Both the position numbers and the translations under genes were made by a program. Below are positions 46,297 through 56,421 of a stretch of DNA of 64,000 bases, piece by piece. The DNA is from Micropterix aruncella (taxonomy: Eukaryota; Arthropoda; Insecta; Lepidoptera; Micropterigidae). The stretch is taken from contig OX155951.1 of NCBI GenBank assembly GCA_944548615.1, forward strand, positions 36,670,709 to 36,734,708. Reading direction: 5' to 3'. The notes below the pieces were generated by a model. It had not been told where the DNA came from, did not search any database, and worked only from the letters and a program-made list of their open reading frames with translations. Each line of letters opens with the position of its first letter. Within the stretch, counting starts at the first letter, position 1.

Positions 46297-46805
46297 CATC
46301 ATCCGTACGTCATAATATACTATCCGTATCCGGGCATTTACAGTATTACGCAGTCAACACTTAGGGGTTTACCCACCCCAGTGTCGACCGTACCCAACGC
46401 TGCTTATTTTCGGTAACAACAAAACGGGGGGAAATGTACAATTTAGAAGGTCTTCCGGAAAACAATGGGTTAAGCAAATGTTGGGAAGGAATTCATCTAT
46501 TTCGTACATACAAAAGCTTGTATGATAGAAATGCTGATGAGCTATTTAGTGGGTGAGAAAAGTCGTGGACCGTGGATAAGAACACTGACCTCAAATGAGT
46601 ATTTCCTAATCTATTGATTGTCCTAAGAAAACATTTGAAAATTTCGGTACGGTTGTTAGTGGCGAAAGAAGCTTCAGTAAGCTGAAACTGATTTAAACCT
46701 ATCTGCGTACCACAATGACAAAGAAAGTCTTAATGCGTTTGGCGAATGTTTGAGCGCACCGGTGCCCTCAGAGACACTGTACAGATTTAAAACTCTAATC
46801 CTAAA
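46297..46805. other. non-coding stretch
   Basis: No gene recognised. Mixed composition. Confidence 0.35.
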
Positions 46806-47030
46806 CTCTAATGCTATACAGAATTTCGTGTTTGTACTGTTGACAGTTGATGAGTCCCCTCGCTGGAAGCCGACACTGGGTGCAGCAGCACTGACACGGT
46901 GAAACTTAGAACGGGCAATCATAATTGGATGCGTATACAAAATTTCGTTTCTGTGCTGTTGACAGTTGAGGAGTCTCCTCGTCGGAAGTCAATCCTGGGT
47001 GCAGCAGCCATGTCATGGTAAAATTTAGAT
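46806..47030 (+). repeat. 116-bp tandem repeat T, two units
   Basis: Each unit contains ATACAAAATTTCGT, TGTGCTGTTGACAGTTGA, GAGTC-CCTCG, a GGAAG word, CTGGGTGCAGCAGC and AAATTTAGA or AACTTAGA. The same unit occurs about three times at 54007-54345. Adjacent to R copy 5. Confidence 0.8.
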
Positions 47031-47034
47031 GTTT

Positions 47035-47668
47035 GTTTAGACGTTCTATCTCCCTGGAGTGAGTGCAGAAGACCTTGAGGACAAAACAGTCCACCGTCTA
47101 GCTACGCCACAAGCCCGTAAGAGGCCAACGCCTTAATTGCGAGATAGCCAGGAATGTTACCCAGCGGGCCGACACTCACGCCCTTACTTCCAATTGTGAC
47201 CAGATTTCTCCGGTCTCTCGATTGGTTACGAGTTCGAGGTCGCTTGCGCGGTCCTCTCCCTTACGAAGCGGTAAAACGGAATCTATGTATACCGAATCTA
47301 TCGCGGACCACAGCGTCCTTTGCCCGGCTGTTCACCCAGAATTGGATGGCCGATGGTCATTTCAAGAGTAGTCGCCGTAAGGTCCGCAACCACCCCCGCT
47401 CTATAGGAAACAGTACTGCTTCCAGACTCCTCCGACTGTTAGTCAGAGTGCACAGTCGATTGGCTTACGCCGCACGCTGCGGAGACCGTCCAGGAGCGCC
47501 AGAAGGTTGATTCCTAGGGGAAACTGACCATAAGGCCAGAATCCTACCCAGGCTCGCACTTCATGCGTGGAGGCCGTCGGATAGGTGTTGACCCGTGAGT
47601 GTGACCAACCCTGAACATATTGGGTCTTCGTGGCCAAACCAGCAAGGGCCCATTAACTCCCAAATTGC
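47035..47668 (-). repeat. R repeat copy 5
   Basis: A near full-length reverse copy from TCTATCTCCCTGGAGTGAG to AGCAAGGGCCCATTAACTCC. The plus strand carries a 118-codon frame (47154-47510) similar to the antisense frame of copy 3 (LPYEAVKR, TTASFARLF, RKVRNHPRSIGNSTASR, LAYAARCG). Lacks the terminal TGACGGG block, ending where the T repeats begin. Confidence 0.85.
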
Positions 47669-47875
47669 CCCAGGAGGATAGACCGGTCTATACTTCAAAA
47701 TTAAGACTTGCAAACATGCTACGGTCGCAGCTAATACTTACAAGCAAAGTACAACCCCCTGCCCGTCTAGTGTTTGAACGGCAACCACGAAGAATGCACT
47801 TGTCGCCTGTGTAAAAATAAAGTTCGACGACGGCTCCTGGTGGAACTATCCCACTTTTACCCTACTGATGATGAT

Positions 47876-48563
47876 GATGAAAATGAAAGAATGAAAATCT
47901 CTTTATTGTACAATAGAAATAAGGTGCAATGGCAGACTTATTGCTACATTACAATATCTTCCAGTTAACCAACATGTTGGTGTGAAAAAAAGAGTAGGCA
48001 AAAAATTATAGCTTAAAATTAAATTTTAAATTATAACATACTAGCTGCGCCCCGCGGTTTCACCCGCTTGGTAATGGAAAATTGTGATAATGATGATAGA
48101 AAACTATATATCTTTATAAATTATAGTCTATGTGTTATTCTGATGTGTAACCTATATTATTGTAAAGTTTCATTAAAATCCATACAGTAGTTTTTGCGTG
48201 AAAGAGTAACAAACATCCATACATACATTCTTACAAACTTTTGCGTTTATAATAGTAGTAGGATAATAAACATTGTGTGTGTATCTAAAGTAAAGAGTAA
48301 ATAAATAAATAAATTTTTGAGTTGGGCATATTACATATATACATACATATGTTAATATATTAACAAATAAATAAATAAATAAGTAAATAAATAAACTGCC
48401 AAAATAAGGTAAGGAAAGGGAGGGGATAACGGAAAGGTTAGAATTTATGGTTCATATGTATTGTGAAAAGTTGCTTTTTCAATGATTGCAGCGAGCTAGA
48501 GCCTCTAATAGTTAAAGGAAGCTGATTCTACAGTCGTGCTGCATGTACGGAGAAGGAGTAGGA
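47876..48563 (-). pseudogene. LINE C 3' fragment with an inserted element
   Basis: Inverse of 12880-13390: shared TACTCCTTCTCCGTACATGC, GAATCAGCTTCCTTTAACTA, (ATTT)n and the two-hairpin end (47899-47960), with a TTTCATTC-type tail. It is interrupted by a 225-bp insertion at 48040-48264 that is absent from the other copy. The ORF2 end (VHAARL-type) is frameshifted here. Confidence 0.8.
48040..48264 (-). mobile_element. Helentron-like short element N in LINE C
   Basis: Inversely it starts ATCCTACTACTATTATAAAC and AAAGTTTGTAAG and ends GGGTGAAACCGCGGGGCGCA, GCTAGTATG. The plan (TACTATTATAAA, then GTTTGTAAG, then CCGCGG and CAGCTAGTAT) parallels element H. The empty site in the 13-kb LINE C copy confirms it is an insertion. 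Confidence 0.65.
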
Positions 48564-49401
48564 AAAAGTGGTATTGTGTTTTGGGATACGTAAGATATTA
48601 TTCTGACTTGAATGAAGTAGGAGACTATGGCTTACCTCTTTGTATTAAACGCCAAATAGCACAATCTTTACTTTTACCGCTAATTAACTACGCTGATGTG
48701 GCCTACCTAGACGCGAATGAAGAACTACTCGATAAGCTAGATAGGATTCAAAACGCGTGTATTCGCTTTGTATATTCCCTGAAGAAGTTTGATCACATAC
48801 CAAACTTTCGCAGGCAAATAGAGTGGCTTCCCATCAGACGATGTCGGGAATTTCACATACTCGTCCTACTCTTCCGCGTACTACAGTCAAACTCTCCTAC
48901 TTATTCGAATAATCTCTTCTCTCCGCTTTCATCTCATGGCCTTCCATTGCGCTCTCAGGAAAATCTATTACTGGCTATACCTCAGCATTCATCAACTTTC
49001 ATGTCTAGGTCTTTCGCAGTGCAGGCGGCCCGACTCTGGAATTCCGTCCCTTTACCGATAAGCAATTTGAAAACCTGAGCGGGTTTAAAAAATCGTTAAA
49101 GAGACATTTACTCAACTCATGAATACCCCTTCCCCTCCCGTCTCCTTTGCTTGTCCTTATATTCCACTCCTCCCTTCAATATCGAGTTATCATACGCTAC
49201 TAATCACTGTTTTATATTTTGTCCTATGATGACTATTAAGTAAGTGTATTCATTTATTACTTGTAAATCAATTTGCCCACATAAACCTATAGTCACAATA
49301 ACCCTGGCGGTATGGCCGTAAGATATTGCCACTTGGCAATAAGCCCACCACATTGTACTCTTATGTATGTGCAATAAAGCTTTTCAAACAAACAAACAAA
49401 C
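48564..49401 (+). pseudogene. LINE D 3' fragment
   Basis: The C-terminal third of an APE-type LINE ORF2 after the reverse transcriptase: IKRQIAQSLLLPLINYADVA, LDKLDRIQNACIRFVYSLKK, LPIRRCREFHILVLLFRVLQ, LRSQENLLLAIPQHSS, AVQAARLWNSVPLPIS. A one-base frameshift near 49073 breaks the end, which reads NLSGFKKSLKRHLLNS and a stop at 49120-49122 in the next frame. The 3' UTR ends with the double hairpin (49322-49379) and a (CAAA)n tail at 49386-49401. Very well preserved, so probably young. Confidence 0.85.
49322..49379 (+). other. LINE 3'-end double hairpin (LINE D)
   Basis: Stem 1 is TATTGCC with GGCAATA (7 bp, perfect), the linker is AGCCCACCA, stem 2 is ATTGTAC with GTGCAAT, then AAAG. The clearest example in the window. 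Confidence 0.65.
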
Positions 49402-49419
49402 TTCCTAACCCGGTAAAAG

Positions 49420-49446
49420 CTGATGATGATGATGATGATGGCGATG
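49420..49446 (+). repeat. GAT microsatellite
   Basis: (GAT)n run between LINE D and LINE G, perhaps the 3' tail of LINE G on the minus strand, as ATC repeats. Confidence 0.75.
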
Positions 49447-49452
49447 TCCTCC

Positions 49453-49905
49453 TCATCGTGATCCGCCGACGGCGACCTCTTGGTTGACAGGACTTCTTCG
49501 AAAATGCTTGCGGAAGTGACTCGTGAAGCCCAGTTTGTTATTAAAGGTCCGATTACAACGACTACAGTAGAGTTCACCGCAGTTGTTGTAAGTGTATGTG
49601 TAAGTGGGCTTCGGACGAGTTTTGCTCTGTTCGAGTCGAGATTTTCAAGCCGGGCTTCCTCAAACTCTTTATGTTGACACCGTGGTGCGCCACTCGCTGC
49701 GTTTGTGAGCAGCCCTCTCCCAGCTCTCAGGTGGAATACCACTGGCGGTTAGGTCCCTTTTTATAACATCTTTATAGCGTAGATGCTGTTCGCCCACTTT
49801 GCGTGCGCCTTTTGAGAGTTGGGCATAAAACACGGCGTTCGGGAGGTGGTCGTCTTTCATACGCACTACATGCCCACACCACCTCAGCTGAGCTTTTATG
49901 AACAT
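49453..49905 (-). pseudogene. LINE G C-terminus with C2H2 zinc finger
   Basis: The first minus-strand frame (49905 to about 49670) reads QLRWCGHVVRMKDDHLPNAV, then GARKVGEQHLRYKDVIKRDL and SWERAAHKRSEWR, the familiar C-terminal segment of a class of LINE ORF2 proteins. In another frame, ending at 49453, is YNNCGELYCSRCNRTF and NKLGFTSHFRKH, a C2H2 finger (C-x2-C-x12-H-x3-H). At least one frameshift separates the two. Reverse transcriptase and endonuclease are missing. The clade is uncertain. Confidence 0.75.
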
Positions 49906-51256
49906 AGCATGATCTATACTATGACGATATATACTAAGTATACTCTATCAATATTCCTATAGATCAACTTTTCTGTTCAAATTTTCCATTCCCTTGTATC
50001 TGATATAGGTGGTAGTGCACTTCCAAGTATTCCGGTGAAATTCTATGCTTGTTTCGATATTTTATATCTGCGGGTCAGACAGCAATAAAACAAAGTTTAA
50101 CCTATTGCGCGCAGAGCCGACGATAGTTTCTGATATCCTTTACATCACCTCACGACCATTTACCAATGCTACTACTACATTCGGGAAAATAAAATAAACA
50201 ATGGGATGTGACTGCTTCCGAACGCATAGTCGTGAAGATTATCATGAGTGCGTTCCAAAATTAATGTGTCACTAGGTTCTGGGAATAGGGTTACATACAA
50301 TAAGAACTCATGGATTGAAACGTTTATCGTTTTTTGCTTCAACGAAGCACTAGGGATGCCATGTAATTTTGCATTTTGGCTTGCTCTGCACCTTCTGACC
50401 CACTCAGCTATTGACAAAGATAAACTCTTGTTTCTTTCCAATGCTAGTTGTCTTCAATATTTTAAGTTGGATTTTGCTCGTGTGTGTTTTAAATTATATA
50501 CTTTAGTTCATAAGCTATATGTTGGCACAAAAGCATGGTAGCTGCTGTGAGTCTCGAGCTATTCTGCTTTAAGGACTCTCGCTGACGCGAAAATGGTCGC
50601 TGTGATTTAAGCACCCTCTCGCTTCGGCGGCGAAACGGAACTATGCGTGCAGTGCAGTAATATATTCCCAATTAGAAAAATAACAAATTTATTCAGTCTG
50701 GAGGCCGCTAAATCCACTGCATTCTACAATAACGCATGACCTAATATTTTGGGGAGCAGCAGCAAATTCTTATAAAACTTATTCCATCCAGAAGAGAACG
50801 GCAATTAGTTTATAAAGAGTCTCTCCAAGAAGTTCTTGTAAGCCGCCCTTGTTGAAACGGGAATCAAGATTCTATTTTCAACTTATGCCTATCAAAATAT
50901 TATGCTGATAGTCATTTGTCATCATAGCAACACAAGAAATAAATCTATTCTTCGCTTAAATCGACCATTACTAAGTAAAGTGCAAAATAATTTTATTCAA
51001 CAATATGTGTGCTCGTCATTCATTCAACAACATGTGTGCCGTAAATTGCCGTGAAATCAATTTGCTAATATTTAAAAATACAATAGTTGACTTTCCTTTT
51101 TTTTGTCTATTGTGTTGTTGTGTTATTGTATTTTTTATTTGTTTTAATATATTTACTTTTTAGTAAATAAGATAGGTAAAGCAAAGACTCTGCTGTTTGG
51201 TGTTCTAACATGTTATGATCAAAACCTGTGGAGCGGTATGTTTTTAGATAGATATA
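49906..51256. other. non-coding stretch
   Basis: Frames on both strands at 50.2-50.7 kb (up to 97 codons) show no recognisable domain. No repeat partner is noticed. Confidence 0.35.
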
Positions 51257-51555
51257 GGGCTTGATTGCGTTTCTTCGTGAACTAAAATCGGAAATTAGTC
51301 CGTGTGAACGAGACAGGGCAATACGCTAGAGCGGGATGTGAGATGACCGGTTGTCACTTTTTCTTAATAAAACTGCCCGCCAAGGTCGAATCTTACACCG
51401 CACGAAATATGCTCGAATTTATTCCGACGAGTATAAGTTCGGCAGGCAGTATTTATCGACGATCGTTCGTTTCATATTCCGCTCTAACGTATTGCTCTGT
51501 CTCATTCGCTTGGACTAATTTTAGTTTTAGTTCACAAAGAAACGCAATCGGGCCC
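51257..51555 (+). mobile_element. M1 foldback MITE, copy 4
   Basis: Ends GGGCTTGATTGCGTTTCTTC and AACGCAATCGGGCCC with ATA on both sides (51254-51256 and 51556-51558). Its 102-codon frame (51304-51612) matches those in copies 1 and 2 but runs past the element, so it is not a gene. Confidence 0.9.
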
Positions 51556-51683
51556 ATAGAGCGTTTGTTAAAGTTGTCCATGCAGGTAGACTGGATTCAT
51601 ATTGTAAAATAGATGGCTTCAGCTTGTTGGGATTTACTGCCTCTTTTATTGCAGTTTAACGACCCTTTTGTCAAATAAGATTT

Positions 51684-51757
51684 CGTCGACTATAGATAAC
51701 AACAACTGTTGATCTATAGTAACTATGATAACATAACAACTGTTATCATAGTTACGT
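51684..51757. other. two adjacent hairpins
   Basis: ACTATAGAT with ATCTATAGT around an AACAACAACTGTTG-type loop, directly followed by AACTATGATAACA with TGTTATCATAGTT. The second arm pair is perfect over 13 bp. Confidence 0.75.
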
Positions 51758-52167
51758 TTCTTGGATTATTTTGCCCTGTAACGGTACAGGGTGCGTAGAC
51801 AGCGCTGGCGGGTAGCGCCGGGCTGGGCGCTTGGCGCGTTTTCTTGGAAATCCGCGTTTAGTCGGTTTTTCTTTATTGGAATCGTGAGGTATGTAATGAC
51901 AGGTGAGCCCCGCGACCATTACCAGCGCTCAGCGGGTTAACAATGAAATACTGCCCTCAGTTCCGCCGCACCGCGCGCCTCCCGCACCACTAATGGTTGC
52001 GATTAGCCTGCGCTCCATCGTCTAATGATACTATTACATTTAATAAATACGACCGACTCATTAAATTAAATGGCCGATGCTGATAAACAAACTATGTGCC
52101 AAGACTTCATTCGTGATCGATTCCTAATTGGGAAGAAATGATTGGTTTCGTACGATATTTTATCAGT
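51758..52167. other. GC-rich block, no repeat partner
   Basis: Bases 51775-52110 are GC-rich and contain no good frame. Possibly host regulatory DNA. Confidence 0.35.
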
Positions 52168-52263
52168 TCCTAATGATTCCGTGCAGTTTGAGTCTGACGG
52201 CCTGATGCAGTGCAGGATTTAGGTATAAACTACACAAGCTTATAGCTTGGTATATATCCGACC

Positions 52264-52331
52264 TTTTGGGGCCCCCAAGAAAGTGGCAGCCCTATAGCTT
52301 AGGGCTCCCACTTTCTTGGGGGCCCCCAAAA
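52264..52331. other. very stable 68-bp hairpin
   Basis: TTTTGGGGCCCCCAAGAAAG followed by TGG pairs with CCACTTTCTTGGGGGCCCC followed by CAAAA; an inner pair AGCCCTA/TAGGGCT closes the loop. Nearly perfect over about 30 bp, far stronger than the other hairpins here. Confidence 0.85.
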
Positions 52332-52499
52332 AATTGGCCCAGTGAGCAATTGTCTTATATACTTAAATATACTGCAGCAGTAGCTCAAATACCTCGGGGC
52401 CTTATTAAGTCTAAATCCAGCGCTGGCCCGTTGTGATTCTTTGGGTCGGCCCAACCCACGGTTCAGCTGCCATTGTTGGCGAGACAAACTCTTATTTTT

Positions 52500-52800
52500 C
52501 TAGTGTTACACTTCTAATTTTGTGATACAAAAATACATTATTAAAATATAAAAACCAATGCACAGCAGTATTACTACTGGTCTTACTACAGGCTTAAATT
52601 AGGCCAGTATTACTACAAGCTTAAATTATATAAATGTATAACAAATTTACTTATTACCACTAATTTCACTATAAACATCCAACAGGTAGCTTTTTAATCT
52701 CTTTTTAAACATCTGTTTGCTCACGGTTACACAGTCTTCCTCAGATACAATAGTAGCAATACCTAGAACGGCCGCTGTGAACTCTGAGTACGGCTCTACA
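52500..52800 (-). pseudogene. LINE C-terminal scrap
   Basis: The minus strand reads VLGIATIVSEEDCVTVSKQM, then FKKRLKSYLLDVYSEI and a stop near 52645. FKxxLKxYLL is the typical end of APE-type LINE ORF2. The 3' UTR runs towards 52500. Confidence 0.45.
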
Positions 52801-53395
52801 ACTTGCAGTTGTAGACAGTTGGGATCGGACTTGTGGATCCGGGAAAATACCTAGGCCTACTGGGCGACTTGCTAACCGGGCTGTGTCAGCCAATCGCTTG
52901 CGCAAACCGCTTGCGCAAACCGCGAATAACAGGGGGAGACTGAAAACGTACATTTCCTAAGAAGCGGGGGTAGCTCATGACCTAGCGCCATCTTTAATTA
53001 GAAACGATCCGTTGACCATCCGATCCTGAGTTAGCCTAACGGAAAAGAGCGCCAGGGATCCGATAAAAAATCGTTCTAAATTACCGCTAACGTCAGGTAG
53101 AGGCGCAAGCGCAACGCGCAGCAAGAGGCAACGCGCAAGCGACATCGGATCTGTGACTAGGCTGGATGGAGAAATTCGCCAAAATTTGGTGGTAAGGGCG
53201 CGAGGAAGCCACCTGAGTGGTACTTCCCAGTCCATCGCGCTAAGCTATCGGAATCTTACAGACTGTTGGCGTAGTCGGACTGTGGATTTTGTTTGTCTTC
53301 AAAGTCTGTGCAATCACTCCGTGGGGGACTAAATGGCAAAGGTCGTTATAACTTCCGGGGATGGCGGGTTCGCCCCTAGCAATTGACACCCTTCA

Positions 53396-54006
53396 ATATA
53401 TCAAAGTACAATTATTATGGATGTTAACTTCTATATTGTTGTGGTGACCGCTGCTTCTCGATAGCGATATTAATAATAATATGCACTCGTAGCTCCCGCT
53501 GCGTTTTTTATCCGTTTTTGGGGTCCGATTTTAGCCATTTTTACTAAAAAATATTGTTATACAGCAAATACGTATTCTAAAATGTTCAATTGACTATTAT
53601 TTGTGTAGTTTTCAAATTGCTAACTTTAAAAGGGAACATCTAAATAATTTACAGATACAGATATTAAGGTAAAATTGAGAAATCATCTTGATAAGGCGTG
53701 GCACATACCTAAATTATACTCCATTTGCAAAAAATATATATATTTATACGTTGCATTGTAGCTTGCCTTCATCTAAGATTCTTTATGTAAGATTCTCAAT
53801 CAAAAAGATTTTTTATTAGCATTTCTTCTTAAGGCGGCAGATTGTAGGTGAGGTAATATATGTAGTCTGTATTCTTTATATAAGATACTCTTTATATAAG
53901 ATTCTTTATATAAGATATTCTTTATATAAGATTCTGTATATAAGATAAATAGTAAAAAGCATTTTAAAAACAAGCTTTTATTAAAATGCTTTGGAAAGAA
54001 GAAATA
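53396..54006. other. AT-rich stretch with short tandem repeat
   Basis: Bases 53870-53946 hold five or so copies of a unit near TCTTTATATAAGAT, with a looser copy at 53791. The rest is AT-rich with no gene. Confidence 0.6.
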
Positions 54007-54345
54007 ACGGGCTATCCTAATTGAATGCTTTCCAAAATTTCGTTTCTGTTCTGTTGGCCGTTGAGAATCCCCCCTCGTCCCCTCGACGGAGAATCGTCCC
54101 CTCGACGGAAGCCAACCCTGGGTGCAGTAGCCATGTCATGGTGGTACTTAGAACGGAATGCTACACAAAAGTTCGTGTATGTGCTGTTGACCGTTGATGA
54201 GTCCACTCGTTGGAAGCCAACTCTGAGTGCAGCAGCCTTGTCATGCTGAAATTTACAACGGGCTATCGTAATTAAACGCGTATACAAAATTTCGTGCCTG
54301 TGCTTTTGACCGTGGAAGAGAAGCCTGGTCGAGAGCCAACCCTGG
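54007..54345 (+). repeat. 116-bp tandem repeat T, about three units
   Basis: Units at about 54007, 54154 and 54263, with TGTGCTGTTGACCGTTGA, GGAAGCCAAC and CTGGGTGCAG words; the first has a local duplication of CGTCCCCTCGACGG, and the last is truncated. Same family as 46806-47030. Confidence 0.75.
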
Positions 54346-54564
54346 ATATGTAATTAGATTATGCTTACCATAAAAATGCTTTGTAATCGGAACTGAACCA
54401 ATGTGTAATTTCAACTTCATAGGATAAGAGGAAGTGCTTCTAATTCAGCCTGTAAGATTTGACCTAAACACACTGACAAACATTTAAAGTAAGTCGGTTA
54501 TCGAACCCTCGCTGAATATACCTCATATTCTGACGGCTTGGCAAGGTTCGAGTCCTCAGCAGCG

Positions 54565-55190
54565 ACGTAAAGTGACTGATATGACGTTCTTCCACAATAT
54601 ACTTTCGCATCATATCAACAGCCCACAAATTCTAAGCAGAATAGCCTTAAATGTCCCATCGCGCCGAACTCGTCACCCAAGGGTATTCAATGTACCCAGA
54701 CAAATCAAGCAAGGAATTCAACTCTGCATCGAATTATGGAAGCCTACGATGAATCGTTTCAGGAACTACACATATTCTCAATGTGCAAAAACGAGTTTAT
54801 CAGAGCGGTAATAGACCAGACCATAAAAGCTTGAACAGATACATACCTTTACAGAATCACACACTCTCATATTTACACAACTATGACACATACACGTAGA
54901 TGTACGTACACACACCCATTAAACACACGTCACAATCACACGTATAAACACACTCATCCTACTCTATCATACACACTCACAAATCGAGAGAACATGATTA
55001 TATAACATAATATATAATTATTATTACACAACATCACACACATAAACCGTATATTATCAGGAGACTATTTTGGCCGTAATATTGTTATTATTATTTATTA
55101 ACTTAAGTCCCGAACGCTGTTTTTCTCTTTTGTTGTAATAATAAAAAAATAATAAAAGCTCGTAAAAACAGAGCGTTTTACAGGAATTTA
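54565..55190 (+). pseudogene. LINE F 3' fragment
   Basis: Frame 54572-54811 reads HINSPQILSRIALNVPSRRT, RHPRVFNVPRQ and RFRNYTYSQCA, related to the C-terminus of LINE A (SDLLGMISFRVPSRLTRQTE, LFHLPQ). It is a different family by its degree of divergence. The 3' UTR has a CA-rich part (54840-54990) and ends with AATAATAAAAAAATAATAAAA at about 55140-55155. The upstream coding sequence is absent. Confidence 0.65.
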
Positions 55191-56372
55191 TTAGTAAACA
55201 TAACTAAACTTAAGGCTTTAAAATGTTGTCGCATGTTTCGTAATGTATATTGCAGTTATATGGGCTTTGACAAATAGAAAATACTACCTGTAAAATACTA
55301 GCTGAAATGTAAGTACTTTTTAGAACGCTCGCGCTGGGTTCGTATAGGTTTGTCTATGACAACTCTAATCAGGTCATCCGTACGATAAATAAAAGCTATT
55401 GGAGAAATAATTTATTTGAATTGGACAAGGCTCGGCTATTAATATGACTTCCAATGGGTGCATTTGAATGACAGCTCCCATTTCTATGGTGGTGCGAATC
55501 CTAATCAGCTCTTGCGATTGGGGAATAAAACAGATTATCAACAGATTTTTGAAATCGGACATTACGTTCATGAGTTACAGCTTATAAGCTTATCATTCTA
55601 ATTCAAAAACGCATAGTCCAAGTTTAACATTTTCTTTAGTAATCGGTTTATCTATTTAATTTGGAGAAACAGTAAAAAAGTAGGTGAACGTACGTCCAAA
55701 AATGTCATTTTTCAGTCATGCGGCAGCTCCCATTTCTGTAGGCAGGTTCAGAGCTCTAAATCCAATTAGCTATTTTCATTTGAGAGAAAGAAAACTCGGC
55801 AAAGGCACTTTTGATAATGCCTTTATGAGATATCGATGACAAAGAGACAGATAGAAAAATATTTTTTTATCTTTTTCTGGTTCTAAATGTTTTATTAAAT
55901 TTGATTTCGAGAGAAATAGGGCAGGCGCTAGCATAACTAGGTATTTATTGACTACAACTGGAGAAACTAGGTATAAATACAGAAAAATGTTACGAAGGAA
56001 AAATACTGGCGACGAAAACAAAGATTTTTTTCTGTTTCCAAACGTTCTAAAACGTGGAGAAATTTGATTTTGAGCGAAATCTTATTTTGATTTCTTTTGT
56101 TTGGTAAACGCAAGTTGCTTTCCGCCAGATTTGTTAGAAAGGGGGGGAGGGTTATCGGCTGACACTAGCATAATTATTATGTACGATTGGCAGATCCATT
56201 AATCGCGAAAAACTCCCGGGGAGTCGCAAGCTATCTAAAAAAAAAAACCTAAAATATTACAAACATTCACAGCTTCGGAAGAGAAACATATTTATTATGC
56301 GTTTTATGTTATTATACGTATCTAAGATGGAAACAGCTTCGAAAGTAAAAAACAGTTAAAAAATAATGTGTT
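55191..56372. other. non-coding stretch with decayed internal repeats
   Basis: GACAGCTCCCATTTCTATGG at about 55471 recurs as GGCAGCTCCCATTTCTGTAG at about 55722 with related flanks (TCAGCTCTTGCGATTGGGG against TTAGCTATTTTCATTTGAG), and GAAATTTGATTTTGAG-like words repeat at 55897 and 56059. These suggest old tandem duplication. No gene is recognised. Confidence 0.45.
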
Positions 56373-56421
56373 TCCAGACTCTCCCGGTTATCAGTCGGAA
56401 TGTACAGCCGATGTCGAACAC

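Larger units (their letters stand above)
52168..53395 (+). repeat. R repeat copy 6, interrupted
   Basis: The head ATTCCGTGCAGTTTGAGTC is at 52168-52215; the body resumes at about 52810 (CCGGGAAAATACCTAGG, GCGAATAACAGGGGG, CGTACATTTCCTAAGAAGCG, GGATCCG) and ends TTCCGGGGATGGCGGGTTCG at about 53380. The gap holds a long hairpin (52264-52331) and a LINE scrap. Subtype b, like the copies at 3.7 and 45.8 kb. Confidence 0.65.

Noticed and set aside
51304..51612. 102-codon frame shared by M1 copies
   Set aside because: It lies mostly in the inverted arms and runs out of the element in different ways; conservation follows from the repeat.
54840..54990. CRISPR-like or regulatory CA-rich array
   Set aside because: Irregular ACAC-rich DNA within a LINE 3' UTR; no repeat-spacer structure.
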